64,000 nucleotides of DNA from Cohnella terricola (GCF_007786475.1 NZ_VNJJ01000019.1:1-64000), one strand, 5' to 3'. Positions 17,228-27,579 are shown, counted from the first letter of the stretch. The notes: generated from the sequence alone by a model not told the origin. Program-made: numbers and translations.

Positions 17228-19801
17228 ATGTTAAAGAAAGGTTTGAGACAATCTATCTCCATGGTGTTGCTATCCGCAATGACTCTCGTTTTGGGAGTCA
17301 TTGCACCAGTTCCCGGGCAGAGTGTTCACGCCGCAGGCCCGTATGAAGGCACGTATCAGGTGACTCCAGCTCCTGAATGGGATGATGTATTCAATAATAC
17401 GAACCATGGGGGAGACGATTTTCAATGGATTCCTTTTGGGATTAAAAACCGTCAAGGCCAGGGAACAGCATCAACAAAATCAGCGATTTTATTTGCCGAT
17501 TCCTATATTAACGGTAATTTCATCTATGGAAGCTCGATGGGACAATACACGGGTATTACCGCCAATAAATCTTTAATCAACTGGTTTTGGGGGCCAAACG
17601 GTCAAAAGCAAAGCTATAACCCCATGTGGGGGATTGAAAAGGCGGAAAGCGGCTACTCAGGAACGGTTGCCTGGAACCTTGTCAGCGGCTATGGAATGAG
17701 CGGGATTAGAAACACTTCGGACACTCATGATACGGACTATCGTAAAATGTGGCTTTCAGACCGTTCTCCGTCAGCCGCTAACAGCTACATTATTATTGAC
17801 GCTTATGCGACTAGAAACCTGGGCAAGATGTATATTTGGAATTTTAATGAGCAAGGAAATACAAGTAAAGGCTTAAAGAATATCAAAGTATTCACGTCCA
17901 CAGATGGAGTCAACTATACGGAATTCACTGGAAGCGGATATCCGTTCCAGATTCCGCAAGCAAGTGGCACGGCCCCCAATGCCTACAACAAAATGATTGA
18001 TTTGAACTCAACTTCAGCCAGATATGTGAAAATTACATTTAATCCTGTTTCCAACGACGGTAACTGGGGATTTCCTGATATGTATGGCCTCAGTGCTGTC
18101 CGAATCTATGACAACTCAGGCAAAAAGCTGGTTTTATCCGCCAAGGCCGGTTCAACGGTTACCAGAAATTTATATCCGAATAATCAAAGTTGGAATGAGT
18201 CGGCGATTTCATTAGGTAATTATGTGTATTTTGTCCTTCATGGCGCAGCAGGTTGTTGTACTCCGTATGAAGCCAATGCCACTCAGCTCATGAGATATAC
18301 CATAAATAATGGCGCAATAGATTTTAACTCACTCATCGCAATTGACGGATTGCCTTTAGCCTATTATCCGGACATTCCAAGCGGCTTCTCGCCTAATGCA
18401 CATGACGCAAGGGTCGGCAATACTTATCGGGTTAAACAATTTGAAAATTTAAGCTACTGGGAAGATGACGATGGTTATATTTATGCCCTTGGCGCCGATG
18501 AAACGTTTACCTATGGAGCTTGGAACGAGTATTCCAAATTACTTCTCTCAAGAGTTCCTAAAAATAGTTTTGAAGATTTTAATGCAAGAGAATATTGGAA
18601 TGGCACAGCTTGGACGTCGTTATATGAAACCGCTGCCAACTTAAAGGATGTATTCGGTAACGATGTGGGGCCTGTCGGCAATAATCCTGGTTTCTTCAAA
18701 GCTCAGGGTGGCCAGTTGGATGGCAAATTTGTTCTGGTTTATATGGAAGGCGTGGATGGAAGTTCCTTCTTCAGGGTAGCCGATCGGCCTTCGGGACCGT
18801 GGAGCGATAAAAACCTTTTGTACGCGCGAAATGGCAATGAACACATTTACAACACAGGCGCTGTACCCTTTATATCTCAAAATGGAGAGTTTTACTTTTA
18901 TTTAATTAAAGATGAACATACGATGAAATTCTTCAAGTATTCAGAAGGGCAAAGTGGAAAAGGTACGAATTTGGCATTAAATAAAGCTGCTACGGCTGAC
19001 AGTGTGTGCGATCCCTCAGAATCGGCGGCCAAAGCCGTGGACGGCAGCATAATCAATAACAGCAAATGGTGCTCCAAATCTAACAATCGTTGGCTGCAAA
19101 TCGATCTCGGTTCCGTGCAGCAAGTAAACCAGTTTGTTATCAAGCATGCATCGGAAGGCGGAGAGAGCAGCTCGTTGAACACGAAAGCTTACAATATCCA
19201 GGTCAGCAACGATGGTACAAACTGGAGTACAGTGGTCAACGTAAGCAATAATACAGGTGGCGTTACGACAGACAATATTACGTCAACATCGGCTCGCTAT
19301 ATCAAGTTGAACGTTACAACACCTACGCAGACCACAGATCCTGCTGCAAGGATCTATGAGTTTGAAGTATACGGACCTCGAAATTTGGCATTAAATAAGG
19401 CCGCAACGGCTGACAGCTCGTGTGATCCTTCAGAATCTGCACCTAAAGCCGTAGACGGCAGTGTCATCAATAACAGCAAATGGTGCTCCAAATCTAATAA
19501 CCGTTGGCTGCAAGTCGATCTTGGCTCCGCGCAGCAAGTGAACCGATTTGTCATCAAGCATTCTTCCGAAGGAGGGGAGTCCGCTTCTTATAACACGAAG
19601 GCTTACAATATCCAGATTAGCAACGATGGTACGAACTGGAATACAGTGGTCAACGTAACGAACAATACGAACGGTATTACGGTAGACAATATAACCGCAG
19701 TATCGGCTAGATATATCAAGTTGAACGTTACGACGCCTACACAAACTACAGACCCTGCTGCTAGAATCTATGAGTTTGAGGTATACGGACCAAGTTCTTA
19801 A
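17228..19801 (+). CDS. Secreted DUF4185-like protein with discoidin modules, copy 1
   Basis: 857 residues. Signal peptide ending about residue 36 (VHAAG). Residues 40-575 resemble the DUF4185 beta-propeller family of putative glycan-active proteins, with an inserted discoidin-like stretch about 195-300. Two F5/8 type C (discoidin, CBM32-like) modules follow, about 580-716 and 717-855, each starting NLALNKAATADS. Start ATG 17228 after AAGGAGG. The next gene (19881) is a full-length tandem copy. Composition is AT-rich compared with neighbours (17461-17520 is 21/60 GC), which suggests later acquisition. Likely role: binding and possibly cutting of an extracellular glycan. No catalytic residues could be assigned. 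Confidence 0.75.
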   Translation: MLKKGLRQSISMVLLSAMTLVLGVIAPVPGQSVHAAGPYEGTYQVTPAPEWDDVFNNTNHGGDDFQWIPFGIKNRQGQGTASTKSAILFADSYINGNFIYGSSMGQYTGITANKSLINWFWGPNGQKQSYNPMWGIEKAESGYSGTVAWNLVSGYGMSGIRNTSDTHDTDYRKMWLSDRSPSAANSYIIIDAYATRNLGKMYIWNFNEQGNTSKGLKNIKVFTSTDGVNYTEFTGSGYPFQIPQASGTAPNAYNKMIDLNSTSARYVKITFNPVSNDGNWGFPDMYGLSAVRIYDNSGKKLVLSAKAGSTVTRNLYPNNQSWNESAISLGNYVYFVLHGAAGCCTPYEANATQLMRYTINNGAIDFNSLIAIDGLPLAYYPDIPSGFSPNAHDARVGNTYRVKQFENLSYWEDDDGYIYALGADETFTYGAWNEYSKLLLSRVPKNSFEDFNAREYWNGTAWTSLYETAANLKDVFGNDVGPVGNNPGFFKAQGGQLDGKFVLVYMEGVDGSSFFRVADRPSGPWSDKNLLYARNGNEHIYNTGAVPFISQNGEFYFYLIKDEHTMKFFKYSEGQSGKGTNLALNKAATADSVCDPSESAAKAVDGSIINNSKWCSKSNNRWLQIDLGSVQQVNQFVIKHASEGGESSSLNTKAYNIQVSNDGTNWSTVVNVSNNTGGVTTDNITSTSARYIKLNVTTPTQTTDPAARIYEFEVYGPRNLALNKAATADSSCDPSESAPKAVDGSVINNSKWCSKSNNRWLQVDLGSAQQVNRFVIKHSSEGGESASYNTKAYNIQISNDGTNWNTVVNVTNNTNGITVDNITAVSARYIKLNVTTPTQTTDPAARIYEFEVYGPSS

Positions 19802-19813
19802 ACGTAGGTCAGA

Positions 19814-19845
19814 TGGGGATGCATATACCAGCGATATGCACCCCA
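19814..19845 (+). other. Hairpin between the two tandem DUF4185-like genes
   Basis: TGGGGATGCATAT and ATATGCACCCCA pair with one bulge. No U-tract follows, so it is more likely an attenuator or message-stabilising element than a full terminator. Confidence 0.45.
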
Positions 19846-19880
19846 TTAACCCTATAAAATTCCTTTTGAGGAGGAGAATT

Positions 19881-22457
19881 ATGTTAAATGCACGGTTGAG
19901 AAAATCGATTTCCGTGGTATTCATGTCCGTAGTGACTCTTGTTTTGGGAGCGGTTACACCAGCCCCCGGACAGAGCGTTCACGCAGCAGGTCCGTATGAA
20001 GGCACATACCAGGTGACGCCGGCTTATGACTGGGAAAATGTATTCAATAATACGGGTCATGGGGGAGACGGTTTTCAATGGGTTCCATTTGGAGTTAAAA
20101 ACCGCCAAGGTCAGGGAACCGCGACAACTAATTCGGCGATCTTCTTTGCCGACTCCTATATTAACGGTAATTTTATTTACGGAAGCTCGCTGGGACAATT
20201 CACGGGTATTGCCGCGAACGCTTCTTTAATCAACTGGTATTGGGGAACAAACGGTCAAAAGCAAAATTTTTCTCCTATGTGGGGAATTGAAAAGGCGGAA
20301 AGCGGCTACTCGGGAACGGTTGCCTGGAACCTTGTCAGCGGTTATGGAATGAGCGGAATTAGAAATACAACGGACACGCATGATACGAATAATCTGAGAA
20401 TGTGGCTGTCAGACCATAATCCGTCAGTCAATAATAGCAACATTATTTTTGACTCTTATGCGACGAGAAATCTGGGTAAGTTGTATATTTGGAACTATAA
20501 TGAGCCGTCAAATACAAATAAAGGATTAAAAAACATCAAAGTATTCACATCTACAGATGGTGTTAACTATACGGAATTCACAGGAAGCGGTTATCCGTAT
20601 CAGATTCCGCAAGCAAGCGGTACGGCCCCCACTGCCTACAACAAAATGATTGATTTGAACTCAACATCAGCCAGATATGTGAAAATTACATTTAATCCTG
20701 TTTCCAATGACGGTAACTGGGGAAGTTCTGACATGTATGGCCTTAGCGCAGTCCGAATTTATGATACCTCGGGCAATAAGCTGGTTTTATCGGCCAAGGC
20801 GGGTTCAACGTCAATCAGAAATTTATACCCGAATAACCAGAGTTGGAATTCGGCCGCTTTTTCATTAGGTAATTATGTGTATTTTGTCGTTCATGGTACA
20901 GCTGGTTGCTGTACTCCATATGCAGCAAATGCGGCACAGCTGTTGAGATATACAGTAACGAACGGGCAAATTGATTTTAGCTCGCTTAAGGCAATTGATG
21001 CGTTACCTTATCTCTATTATCCGGACATTCCGAGCGGATTTTCTCCTAATTCAGGCGATGCAAAAATCGGCAATACCTATCACATTAAATTTTTTGAAAA
21101 CTTAAGCTTTTGGGACGACGACGATGGATATATTTATATGCTCGGTAATGATGAAACGTTTACCTACGGAGCTTGGAACGAGTATTCCAAATTAGTTCTC
21201 TCTAGAGTCCCCAGAAACAGTTTTGAAGATTTTAATGCAAGAGAATATTGGAATGGTACGGGTTGGACATCTCTATATGAGACTGCTGCTACCTTAAAAG
21301 ACGTATCCGGTAACGAAATCGGACCTGTCGGCAATGATCCATCTTTGTTTAAAGCACAGGGTGGCCAGTTGGATGGCAAATACGTGCTTGTTTATATGGA
21401 GGGCGTGGACGGGAACTCCTATTTCAGGGTGGCCAATCATCCAGAGGGGCCATGGAGCGATAAAAACCTCTTGGTTGCACGTAATGGCACGGAACATATT
21501 TATAACACGGGTGCAGTACCCTTTATATCCCAGAATGGAGAGTTTTACTTCTATTTAATTAAAGATGAACATACGTTGAAATTCTTCAAGTATTCCGAAG
21601 GAAGAAGTGGAAATAATTCGAATTTGGCATTAAATAAAACTGCCACGGCTGACAGTGTGTGCGATCCCTCAGAATCAGCAGCCAAAGCCGTGGACGGCAG
21701 TGTAATTAATAACAGCAAATGGTGCTCCAAATCAAACAACCGCTGGCTGCAAGTCGATCTCGGTTCCGTTCAAGTCATAAACAAATTCGTCACCAAGCAT
21801 GCGTCGGCAGGAGGAGAGTCCGCAACCTGGAACACGAAATCTTATAACATTCAGGTCAGCAACGATGGTGCAAACTGGAGTACAGTGGTTAATGTAAGCA
21901 ATAATACGAGTGGCGTTACGACTGACAATATTACGGCAATATCGGCTCGCTATATCAAGTTGAACGTTACGACGCCTACGCAAAACACAGACCCTGCGGC
22001 AAGAATTTATGAGTTCGAAGTATACGGACCGCCAAATTTGGCATTATCTAAACCTGCTACTGCCGATAGTTCGTGTACGGCCTCACAAACGGCAGACAAA
22101 GCCGTGGACGGCAGCGTATTCTTTGACAGCAAATGGTGTTCCAGATCGAACAACCGTTGGCTGCAAATCGATCTCGGTTCCGTTCAAGTCGTAAACAAAT
22201 TTGTTATCAGGCATGCATCGGAAGGTGGAGAGCCCGCAGCTTGGAATTCGAAGGCTTACAACATTCAGGTCAGCAACGATGGTACAAACTGGAATACAGT
22301 GGTCACTGTAAACAATAATACAAGCGGCGTTACGGTTGACAATATTTCAAATGTTTCAGCTCGGTACATTAAGTTGAACGTGACGACACCGTCTTCGCTA
22401 GCTGATGACCCTGCAGCAAGAATCTATGAGTTTGAAGTGTATGGACCCAATTCATAG
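19881..22457 (+). CDS. Secreted DUF4185-like protein with discoidin modules, copy 2
   Basis: 858 residues from ATG 19881, chosen because GAGGAGGAG lies just upstream and because this start matches copy 1 in length. The frame is open further upstream into the previous gene, but that stretch has no signal. It has the same order as copy 1: signal peptide (to VHAAG), DUF4185-like part, then two discoidin modules starting NLALNKTATADS and NLALSKPATADS. The similarity runs along the whole protein, so this is a gene duplication. The second discoidin has drifted most (SLADDPAARIYEF insert). Confidence 0.75.
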   Translation: MLNARLRKSISVVFMSVVTLVLGAVTPAPGQSVHAAGPYEGTYQVTPAYDWENVFNNTGHGGDGFQWVPFGVKNRQGQGTATTNSAIFFADSYINGNFIYGSSLGQFTGIAANASLINWYWGTNGQKQNFSPMWGIEKAESGYSGTVAWNLVSGYGMSGIRNTTDTHDTNNLRMWLSDHNPSVNNSNIIFDSYATRNLGKLYIWNYNEPSNTNKGLKNIKVFTSTDGVNYTEFTGSGYPYQIPQASGTAPTAYNKMIDLNSTSARYVKITFNPVSNDGNWGSSDMYGLSAVRIYDTSGNKLVLSAKAGSTSIRNLYPNNQSWNSAAFSLGNYVYFVVHGTAGCCTPYAANAAQLLRYTVTNGQIDFSSLKAIDALPYLYYPDIPSGFSPNSGDAKIGNTYHIKFFENLSFWDDDDGYIYMLGNDETFTYGAWNEYSKLVLSRVPRNSFEDFNAREYWNGTGWTSLYETAATLKDVSGNEIGPVGNDPSLFKAQGGQLDGKYVLVYMEGVDGNSYFRVANHPEGPWSDKNLLVARNGTEHIYNTGAVPFISQNGEFYFYLIKDEHTLKFFKYSEGRSGNNSNLALNKTATADSVCDPSESAAKAVDGSVINNSKWCSKSNNRWLQVDLGSVQVINKFVTKHASAGGESATWNTKSYNIQVSNDGANWSTVVNVSNNTSGVTTDNITAISARYIKLNVTTPTQNTDPAARIYEFEVYGPPNLALSKPATADSSCTASQTADKAVDGSVFFDSKWCSRSNNRWLQIDLGSVQVVNKFVIRHASEGGEPAAWNSKAYNIQVSNDGTNWNTVVTVNNNTSGVTVDNISNVSARYIKLNVTTPSSLADDPAARIYEFEVYGPNS

Positions 22458-22495
22458 ACATAGAATCCCAACATAGTTGGGGGCTAAGTCACATG

Positions 22496-22545
22496 AAAAA
22501 CCAAGGGGCTAGGCGATTAGTTCTCGCTTAACCTCTTGGTTTTTT
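22496..22545. terminator. Bidirectional terminator
   Basis: AAAAACCAAGGGG and CCTCTTGGTTTTTT form the outer stem of a long imperfect hairpin, with TAGGCGA/TCGCTTA inside. T-runs on both strands fit its position between converging genes. Confidence 0.8.
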
Positions 22546-22579
22546 GACTTTGCGGTTGCTCCCCTACCCGGTGCCGAGC

Positions 22580-24043
22580 TTAGTGGATAAGAACGGGACC
22601 AGTTCGGATTTCATCCGGCGTATTCGCATATTTTAACGGTTTTTTCGGATCGAAATTCGGGAAAACGTACTGATTCACACCGATGAGTTGATTGTATATC
22701 GCCAGATCCAACGAGGTGTTAAATTGTTGCGTCATCTCTTTCAGCGCCGATTCGGGTTGCTTTGCTCCTTGCAGGATTTCCCTGTAGGTCCTCATGCGCG
22801 CTTCATCTCCCCAGATCGACGAAGCGATCGATGATCCCGAGTCCGCCAATCCGAATTTAGGCTCTTTCGGGTAAGGGGATTCGTTCGAGCGAGGAAGAAA
22901 AGCTTCCAAATCGGGTGACAAAGTTTGATATTGTGGATTCCCCGTAATCGTAGTAAGCGTCGGGATCACGTCCCCCTGCTCGTACAATGCGCCTTGAAAT
23001 TCTCGCGAGATAAGAAACCGCAACAGTTCGAAAGCTTCTTGTTTATGTACCGTAAACGTATTGATGACGAACGGCGGTTCGATGTCGATCATTAGCGCGC
23101 CGTTGTCGGCTTTAGATGCATCCAATAGCGGCGGCATCGCGGTTCCCCAGGAGAAATTCATTAGGTTCATGCGGAACAATTGAGCAATATCGGAGTTCGT
23201 AGCGTACATCATCCCGATATTACCTTCGGCAAACTGGGATAAAGCCGTATCGTTCTTTAGCGAAATCTCGCCGGGAAACAAGCCGCCATTGCTTTTCATC
23301 TCGAGAATCGTCTGGAACCACGGTTCGTATACGGAAAAATCGAATTTTCCCTTGCGAAAATCATAATAATAAACCCCGCTAAGGGTACCCGCTATTTCCA
23401 AAGGACGGCGAAACCCTGCCTTGTCGTCTCCACCCGGGAGAGCAAAGCCGTATCTTCGGAATCCGGTGCCTGCCGTCGATATTTTGATTGCGCAATCTTT
23501 CATTTCAGATAAGGTGGAGGGTGGCCGAGTGGAATCGCAGCCGGCTCCGTCAAGCAGCTCTTTGTTATAAATGAGCCGAAGAGTGTTCATACCGGTCGGT
23601 ATCGCGTAATAGCGTCCGTTTTTTTGCTTCGTGTATTCCGTTGCCCATGTAGGATACGGCATTCCTTCAAAGCTTTCGTCTGAAAGATCGACCAGCCACT
23701 CCTTGCTGATATACGAATTCAACCAAAGAGTATTTAATTGAAATACGTCCGGGCCTTTACCCGATGTCATCAACCGATTCAACGTAACGTCGTAGTTATC
23801 GTGCGGAATTTTGATCAATTCCACGAGCCAATCCGGGTGGGAAGCGTTGAAGTCGGCGATTTGACGTTCCATCTCTTTCGTATCCGCGAATGCTTGAACC
23901 GCCATCGAAATCTTGGTGATCGGTTTTTCTATGGTCTGCGAGATCGTTGAATCGGGACTATCGTGTCGTGTGCATCCTGAGATCGCGGATATCGCACAGA
24001 AGGCAATCAACCAGGTTCGCGCAAGCCCGAAAGTTCTTTTCAA
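22580..24043 (-). CDS. Orphan extracellular sugar-binding lipoprotein (UgpB-like)
   Basis: 487 residues; lipobox AISGC with lipidated Cys24. The body resembles family-1 sugar-binding proteins of the UgpB/MalE class and differs from the three operon-linked binding proteins. The start is TTG 24043, with GAGGGATGG upstream; the ATG inside that site is in another frame. No permease gene is next to it. It is divergent from the sensor kinase at 24110, only 66 bp away, so it may deliver ligand to that sensor rather than to a transporter, as known for some YesMN systems. That role is inferred. Confidence 0.82.
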   Translation of the reverse strand: MKRTFGLARTWLIAFCAISAISGCTRHDSPDSTISQTIEKPITKISMAVQAFADTKEMERQIADFNASHPDWLVELIKIPHDNYDVTLNRLMTSGKGPDVFQLNTLWLNSYISKEWLVDLSDESFEGMPYPTWATEYTKQKNGRYYAIPTGMNTLRLIYNKELLDGAGCDSTRPPSTLSEMKDCAIKISTAGTGFRRYGFALPGGDDKAGFRRPLEIAGTLSGVYYYDFRKGKFDFSVYEPWFQTILEMKSNGGLFPGEISLKNDTALSQFAEGNIGMMYATNSDIAQLFRMNLMNFSWGTAMPPLLDASKADNGALMIDIEPPFVINTFTVHKQEAFELLRFLISREFQGALYEQGDVIPTLTTITGNPQYQTLSPDLEAFLPRSNESPYPKEPKFGLADSGSSIASSIWGDEARMRTYREILQGAKQPESALKEMTQQFNTSLDLAIYNQLIGVNQYVFPNFDPKKPLKYANTPDEIRTGPVLIH

Positions 24044-24109
24044 GGTTATCCATCCCTCTTATAATTGAAATGATCTGTCACTCAACCTTTTTTTGGGAGG
24101 CTTAATGCC

Positions 24110-25948
24110 ATGTTTCCGAGACTGGCCTTGTTATCGGGAATGAATCGTATCAGCCTCAAATACAGACTTTTATTATATTTTCTAATGCTTGTCATCTTGC
24201 CGACGACGATCATTTCTGTCACGATCTATAACCAGTCTTACCACACAATAACGGAAAATATCAACACCTCGGTGCAAACGAATCTCAATATGGTAGAAGT
24301 GGTTTTACTCAAAAAGATCGAAGAAATGGACGAGGCCGCGAATTCGATTTATTTGAACCCCGACATGATCGATCGTTTATCTTCTGATCGGCCATCGGAT
24401 CAAGTCGATTTCGTGAACGAATTGGCTACGCTTAATAAAATCATCGACGGTTACGATTTGCCAAACCGTTCCGGTTCACGGTTCATTCCTAAGCTCTATA
24501 TGCTGAACAGGCCGGAGTACACGCAATACAATTTCTCGCGCAACGTGGGGTCGACCAGCGAAATCGAAGACGAGAAGTGGTATGCGAAGCTTCCTCCGAA
24601 AGCGCAATATACGATTAGCAGCTTGCAAGCTCCTTCGAAAGCGGGCGGAAGCGGGTACAGTATCAGACTGGCCAAACGGCTGTTCGGCCTGAAGAACGTA
24701 ACGATCCCATTCGTCGGTGTGCTTACGATTGATGCTGACATCTCTGATTTTGCCGGTGTGCTCGACCAACTGAAACCTTCGGTCAACAGCTCCGTCATGA
24801 TTCTCGACGGTCAGGCGAACGTGTTGGTCAGTCCGGATCTTTCGATGATCGGACGTAGTTTGGCTAGCGCTCCTTACGTTCATGGCATTATTCGAGGAGC
24901 GGGACAAACAGGCACGTTCGAGCAGTCGATTTCGGGAAAAGAAATGCTTGTCTCCTACCGCGAGATTGGCTCGCTCGGTTGGACGGTCGTATCGATGTCC
25001 CCGGTCGGCGATTTGAACGGCAAGTTGATCGCGTTCCGCAGGACGATGTATATCGTGTTAGTCTTATGTATGGTAATCGCTGCGCTGATTGCCGTTCTAT
25101 TGTCCAATAACATAACGAACCCCATCCGCAAGTTCATCAAATCGATGTCGTACGCACAGGAAGGCAATTTTGACATCCAGATCCAGTACAAACGCAAAGA
25201 CGAGTTTACGCAGCTATTCAGCCAGTATAATGTCATGCTAAAGCAAACCAAAGAGCTCATCAAAAGGCTCATCATCAGCGAGAACAAGAAAAAAGAAGCG
25301 GAACTTCAGGCGCTTCAAGCTCAAATCAATCCGCATTTTCTTTATAACACGCTGGATTCCATCAATTGGATTGCTTTGCGGCACAACGTGCCCGATGTCA
25401 GCCATATGGTGACGTCCCTCTCGGACTTTTTTAGATACAGCCTAAACAAAGGAAAAAACATCATTTCGATCGAAGACGAAATCCGCCAAGCGGAAAGTTA
25501 TCTTTCAATTCAAAAGATACGATTCAACGATCGGCTTGGCTACGCGATTCATACGGAGCCTGAGGTTTACGGTTACCAAGCGGTCAAGCTGATTTTACAA
25601 CCTCTCGTCGAGAACGCCCTTATTCACGGTATCGAAAGAAGACCAGGGAATGGTTATATCGTAATAACGGCGACAAAACGGGGGGATAAAATCGAGATCG
25701 AAATCGAGGATAACGGAGTCGGCGCGGATTCGGATAAACTGAACGCGATGCTTAGGGACGAAGGCAATCAAGATAAAACGATCGGTATCTTTAACGTAGA
25801 TCAGCGAATTAAGCAGGTTTTCGGACCGGAGTTCGGTATCGAATACCGCAATAAGGACGAGCCCGGCTTGATCGTGACAGTAACGCTGCCGGCGACGACT
25901 ACCTTAGTGGAGGCGAAAGACTTTGCTGAAAATGATCATAGCCGATGA
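24110..25948 (+). CDS. Sensor histidine kinase, YesM type
   Basis: 612 residues. Membrane segment about residues 17-38, extracellular sensor to about 305, second membrane segment about 308-330 followed by HAMP, then the His-kinase domain with INPHFLYNTLDSINW (phospho-acceptor His near residue 407) and an ATPase domain (LVENALIHG, IEDNGVGAD). It senses an extracellular signal, likely sugar or the divergent binding protein, and phosphorylates the regulator at 25923, which overlaps its 3' end. ATG 24110 follows GGGAGG. Confidence 0.93.
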   Translation: MFPRLALLSGMNRISLKYRLLLYFLMLVILPTTIISVTIYNQSYHTITENINTSVQTNLNMVEVVLLKKIEEMDEAANSIYLNPDMIDRLSSDRPSDQVDFVNELATLNKIIDGYDLPNRSGSRFIPKLYMLNRPEYTQYNFSRNVGSTSEIEDEKWYAKLPPKAQYTISSLQAPSKAGGSGYSIRLAKRLFGLKNVTIPFVGVLTIDADISDFAGVLDQLKPSVNSSVMILDGQANVLVSPDLSMIGRSLASAPYVHGIIRGAGQTGTFEQSISGKEMLVSYREIGSLGWTVVSMSPVGDLNGKLIAFRRTMYIVLVLCMVIAALIAVLLSNNITNPIRKFIKSMSYAQEGNFDIQIQYKRKDEFTQLFSQYNVMLKQTKELIKRLIISENKKKEAELQALQAQINPHFLYNTLDSINWIALRHNVPDVSHMVTSLSDFFRYSLNKGKNIISIEDEIRQAESYLSIQKIRFNDRLGYAIHTEPEVYGYQAVKLILQPLVENALIHGIERRPGNGYIVITATKRGDKIEIEIEDNGVGADSDKLNAMLRDEGNQDKTIGIFNVDQRIKQVFGPEFGIEYRNKDEPGLIVTVTLPATTTLVEAKDFAENDHSR

Positions 25949-27536
25949 CGAATATAACGTCCGGGAAGGGTTAAAGGATTTGGTCAAGTGGGGGGAACTC
26001 GGCATAGAAGTGATCGGCCTTGCCGCCGACGGCCAAGAGGCGTACGACCTATGCCGGGAGCTTAAACCCGATATCCTCCTAACGGACATCCGAATGCCTT
26101 TAATGGACGGGCTTGAGGCGGGGCTTAAGCTGAAAGAGCTGGATAATCCTATTCGGATCATCATTATCAGCGGCGCACAGGACTTTAACTATGCGAAAAT
26201 CGCGCTCAACATAAACGCGGACGGCTACATTTTGAAACCGATCAAAATCCCCGAGTTGGTGGAGACGGCCCGCAAAATCGTCGCTTCCATCGAAAGAGAA
26301 CGCAACCGCGAGGAAAACAACGATAGATTGAAGCGCCAACTGCAGGAAAATATGCCGATGCTTCGGGAGAAATTATGGGCGAATTTAACGCAGGGGATGT
26401 ACGGCAGCGAGAAGGAGGTTCGGGACAAATTACAATTTTTCGGAATGCCCTTCGAACGAAACGGGAATTGGTCCGTCGCGGTGCTGCAAATCGACGATTA
26501 CGAACAAGCGATCGAAAGATATAGCGAAGAGAATAGGCAACTATTGTCCTTTTCTATTCTCAACATCGCGGAGGAAATCGCCGGACGAGAAGCGGTATTT
26601 TCCTTCAGCATGAACGAGAACGAAACGGTCATCGTTTTTCGGCATGGGGATCAAGGAAGCGATCTGCTGGCGAATATATGCCAGGAAATCGGCGATAACG
26701 TTGATAAGTATTTAAAAATGACGGTTTCGGCAGGAATCGGAAGCCGGGTAAATGCCTACGTCGATTTGCAGGTTTCCTATCGGGAGGCGCAAGCGGCGAT
26801 CAAATATAAGTTCTATACCGGCAAAAACTCTATCCTTCACTTCGCAGATGTTCGCCCGGGAAGCCGCGGGATTGAATTTCCAAAGCTCCACGAAGCCGAA
26901 AGCAAACTCGTGAACGATATGAAGTTAGGGAGAAGCGGGGATGCCGCGGCCGTTTTGGAAGACATATTCGACAAACTTTGCTCCACCCGCGACTTGCCGA
27001 TCGATTACGTACAAAGCGTCTGCGTTGAGCTCATCCATATGGCTTCCCGAACGTTCTATGAAATTGGCGAGGACATGAACCGGATTGCGCCTCAACATTC
27101 GAACGTCATCCAAGTGATCTACGACAAACGTGAGGCCGTCGAATTGAAAAGCGTTTTGCTCGCCTTTTTCGGGGATTTGACGGATCACTTTTCACATAAA
27201 TATACGCAAAAGAACAGCAAGCTTATTCAGAAGATCAAGGAAATCATTTCGAATTCCTATATGAAAAACATCACGGTATCACGCATAGCCGAAGATGTGT
27301 TCCTATCGCCGAATTATATTAGTCTCATATTCAAGAAAGAAACCGGTGAGGGCATTACGGAGTATATCACGAAAGTGAGAATCGACGCGGCGAAAGAGTT
27401 GCTAAAATCGGAGGATTTGAAAGTTCTGGAAATCGCCGAAATGGTCGGTTTCGAGAACGCCACATATTTCAGTACCGTGTTCAAAAAAGTAACAGGCATC
27501 CATCCGCAAAAGTATCGCGAGCTCTTACAGGAGTAA
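25923..27536 (+). CDS. Response regulator, YesN/AraC type
   Basis: 537 residues. Receiver domain with acidic pocket ADDE and phospho-acceptor Asp55 (DILLTDIRMP), a central helical part, and a C-terminal AraC double helix-turn-helix (about 435-535; ATYFSTVFKKVTGIHPQKYR). TTG 25923 is preferred: GGAGG at 25909-25913 is well placed for it and too far from ATG 25932. It overlaps the kinase gene by 26 bp, so the two are translated together. The transporter operon at 27688 follows directly and is the likely target. Confidence 0.93.
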   Translation: MLKMIIADDEYNVREGLKDLVKWGELGIEVIGLAADGQEAYDLCRELKPDILLTDIRMPLMDGLEAGLKLKELDNPIRIIIISGAQDFNYAKIALNINADGYILKPIKIPELVETARKIVASIERERNREENNDRLKRQLQENMPMLREKLWANLTQGMYGSEKEVRDKLQFFGMPFERNGNWSVAVLQIDDYEQAIERYSEENRQLLSFSILNIAEEIAGREAVFSFSMNENETVIVFRHGDQGSDLLANICQEIGDNVDKYLKMTVSAGIGSRVNAYVDLQVSYREAQAAIKYKFYTGKNSILHFADVRPGSRGIEFPKLHEAESKLVNDMKLGRSGDAAAVLEDIFDKLCSTRDLPIDYVQSVCVELIHMASRTFYEIGEDMNRIAPQHSNVIQVIYDKREAVELKSVLLAFFGDLTDHFSHKYTQKNSKLIQKIKEIISNSYMKNITVSRIAEDVFLSPNYISLIFKKETGEGITEYITKVRIDAAKELLKSEDLKVLEIAEMVGFENATYFSTVFKKVTGIHPQKYRELLQE

Positions 27537-27549
27537 CGGATGGCGCGGC

Positions 27550-27579
27550 AAGCTTCTGGCAAATCCGGAAGCTTTTTTT
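27550..27579 (+). terminator. Terminator after the two-component pair
   Basis: AAGCTTCTGG and CCGGAAGCTT form a stem with one mismatch-like bulge around a short loop, followed by TTTTTTT. Confidence 0.85.

Noticed and set aside
19770-19880. Upstream extension of the second DUF4185-like frame (start at 19770)
   Set aside because: It overlaps the previous gene, lacks a ribosome site and would place residues before a normal signal peptide.
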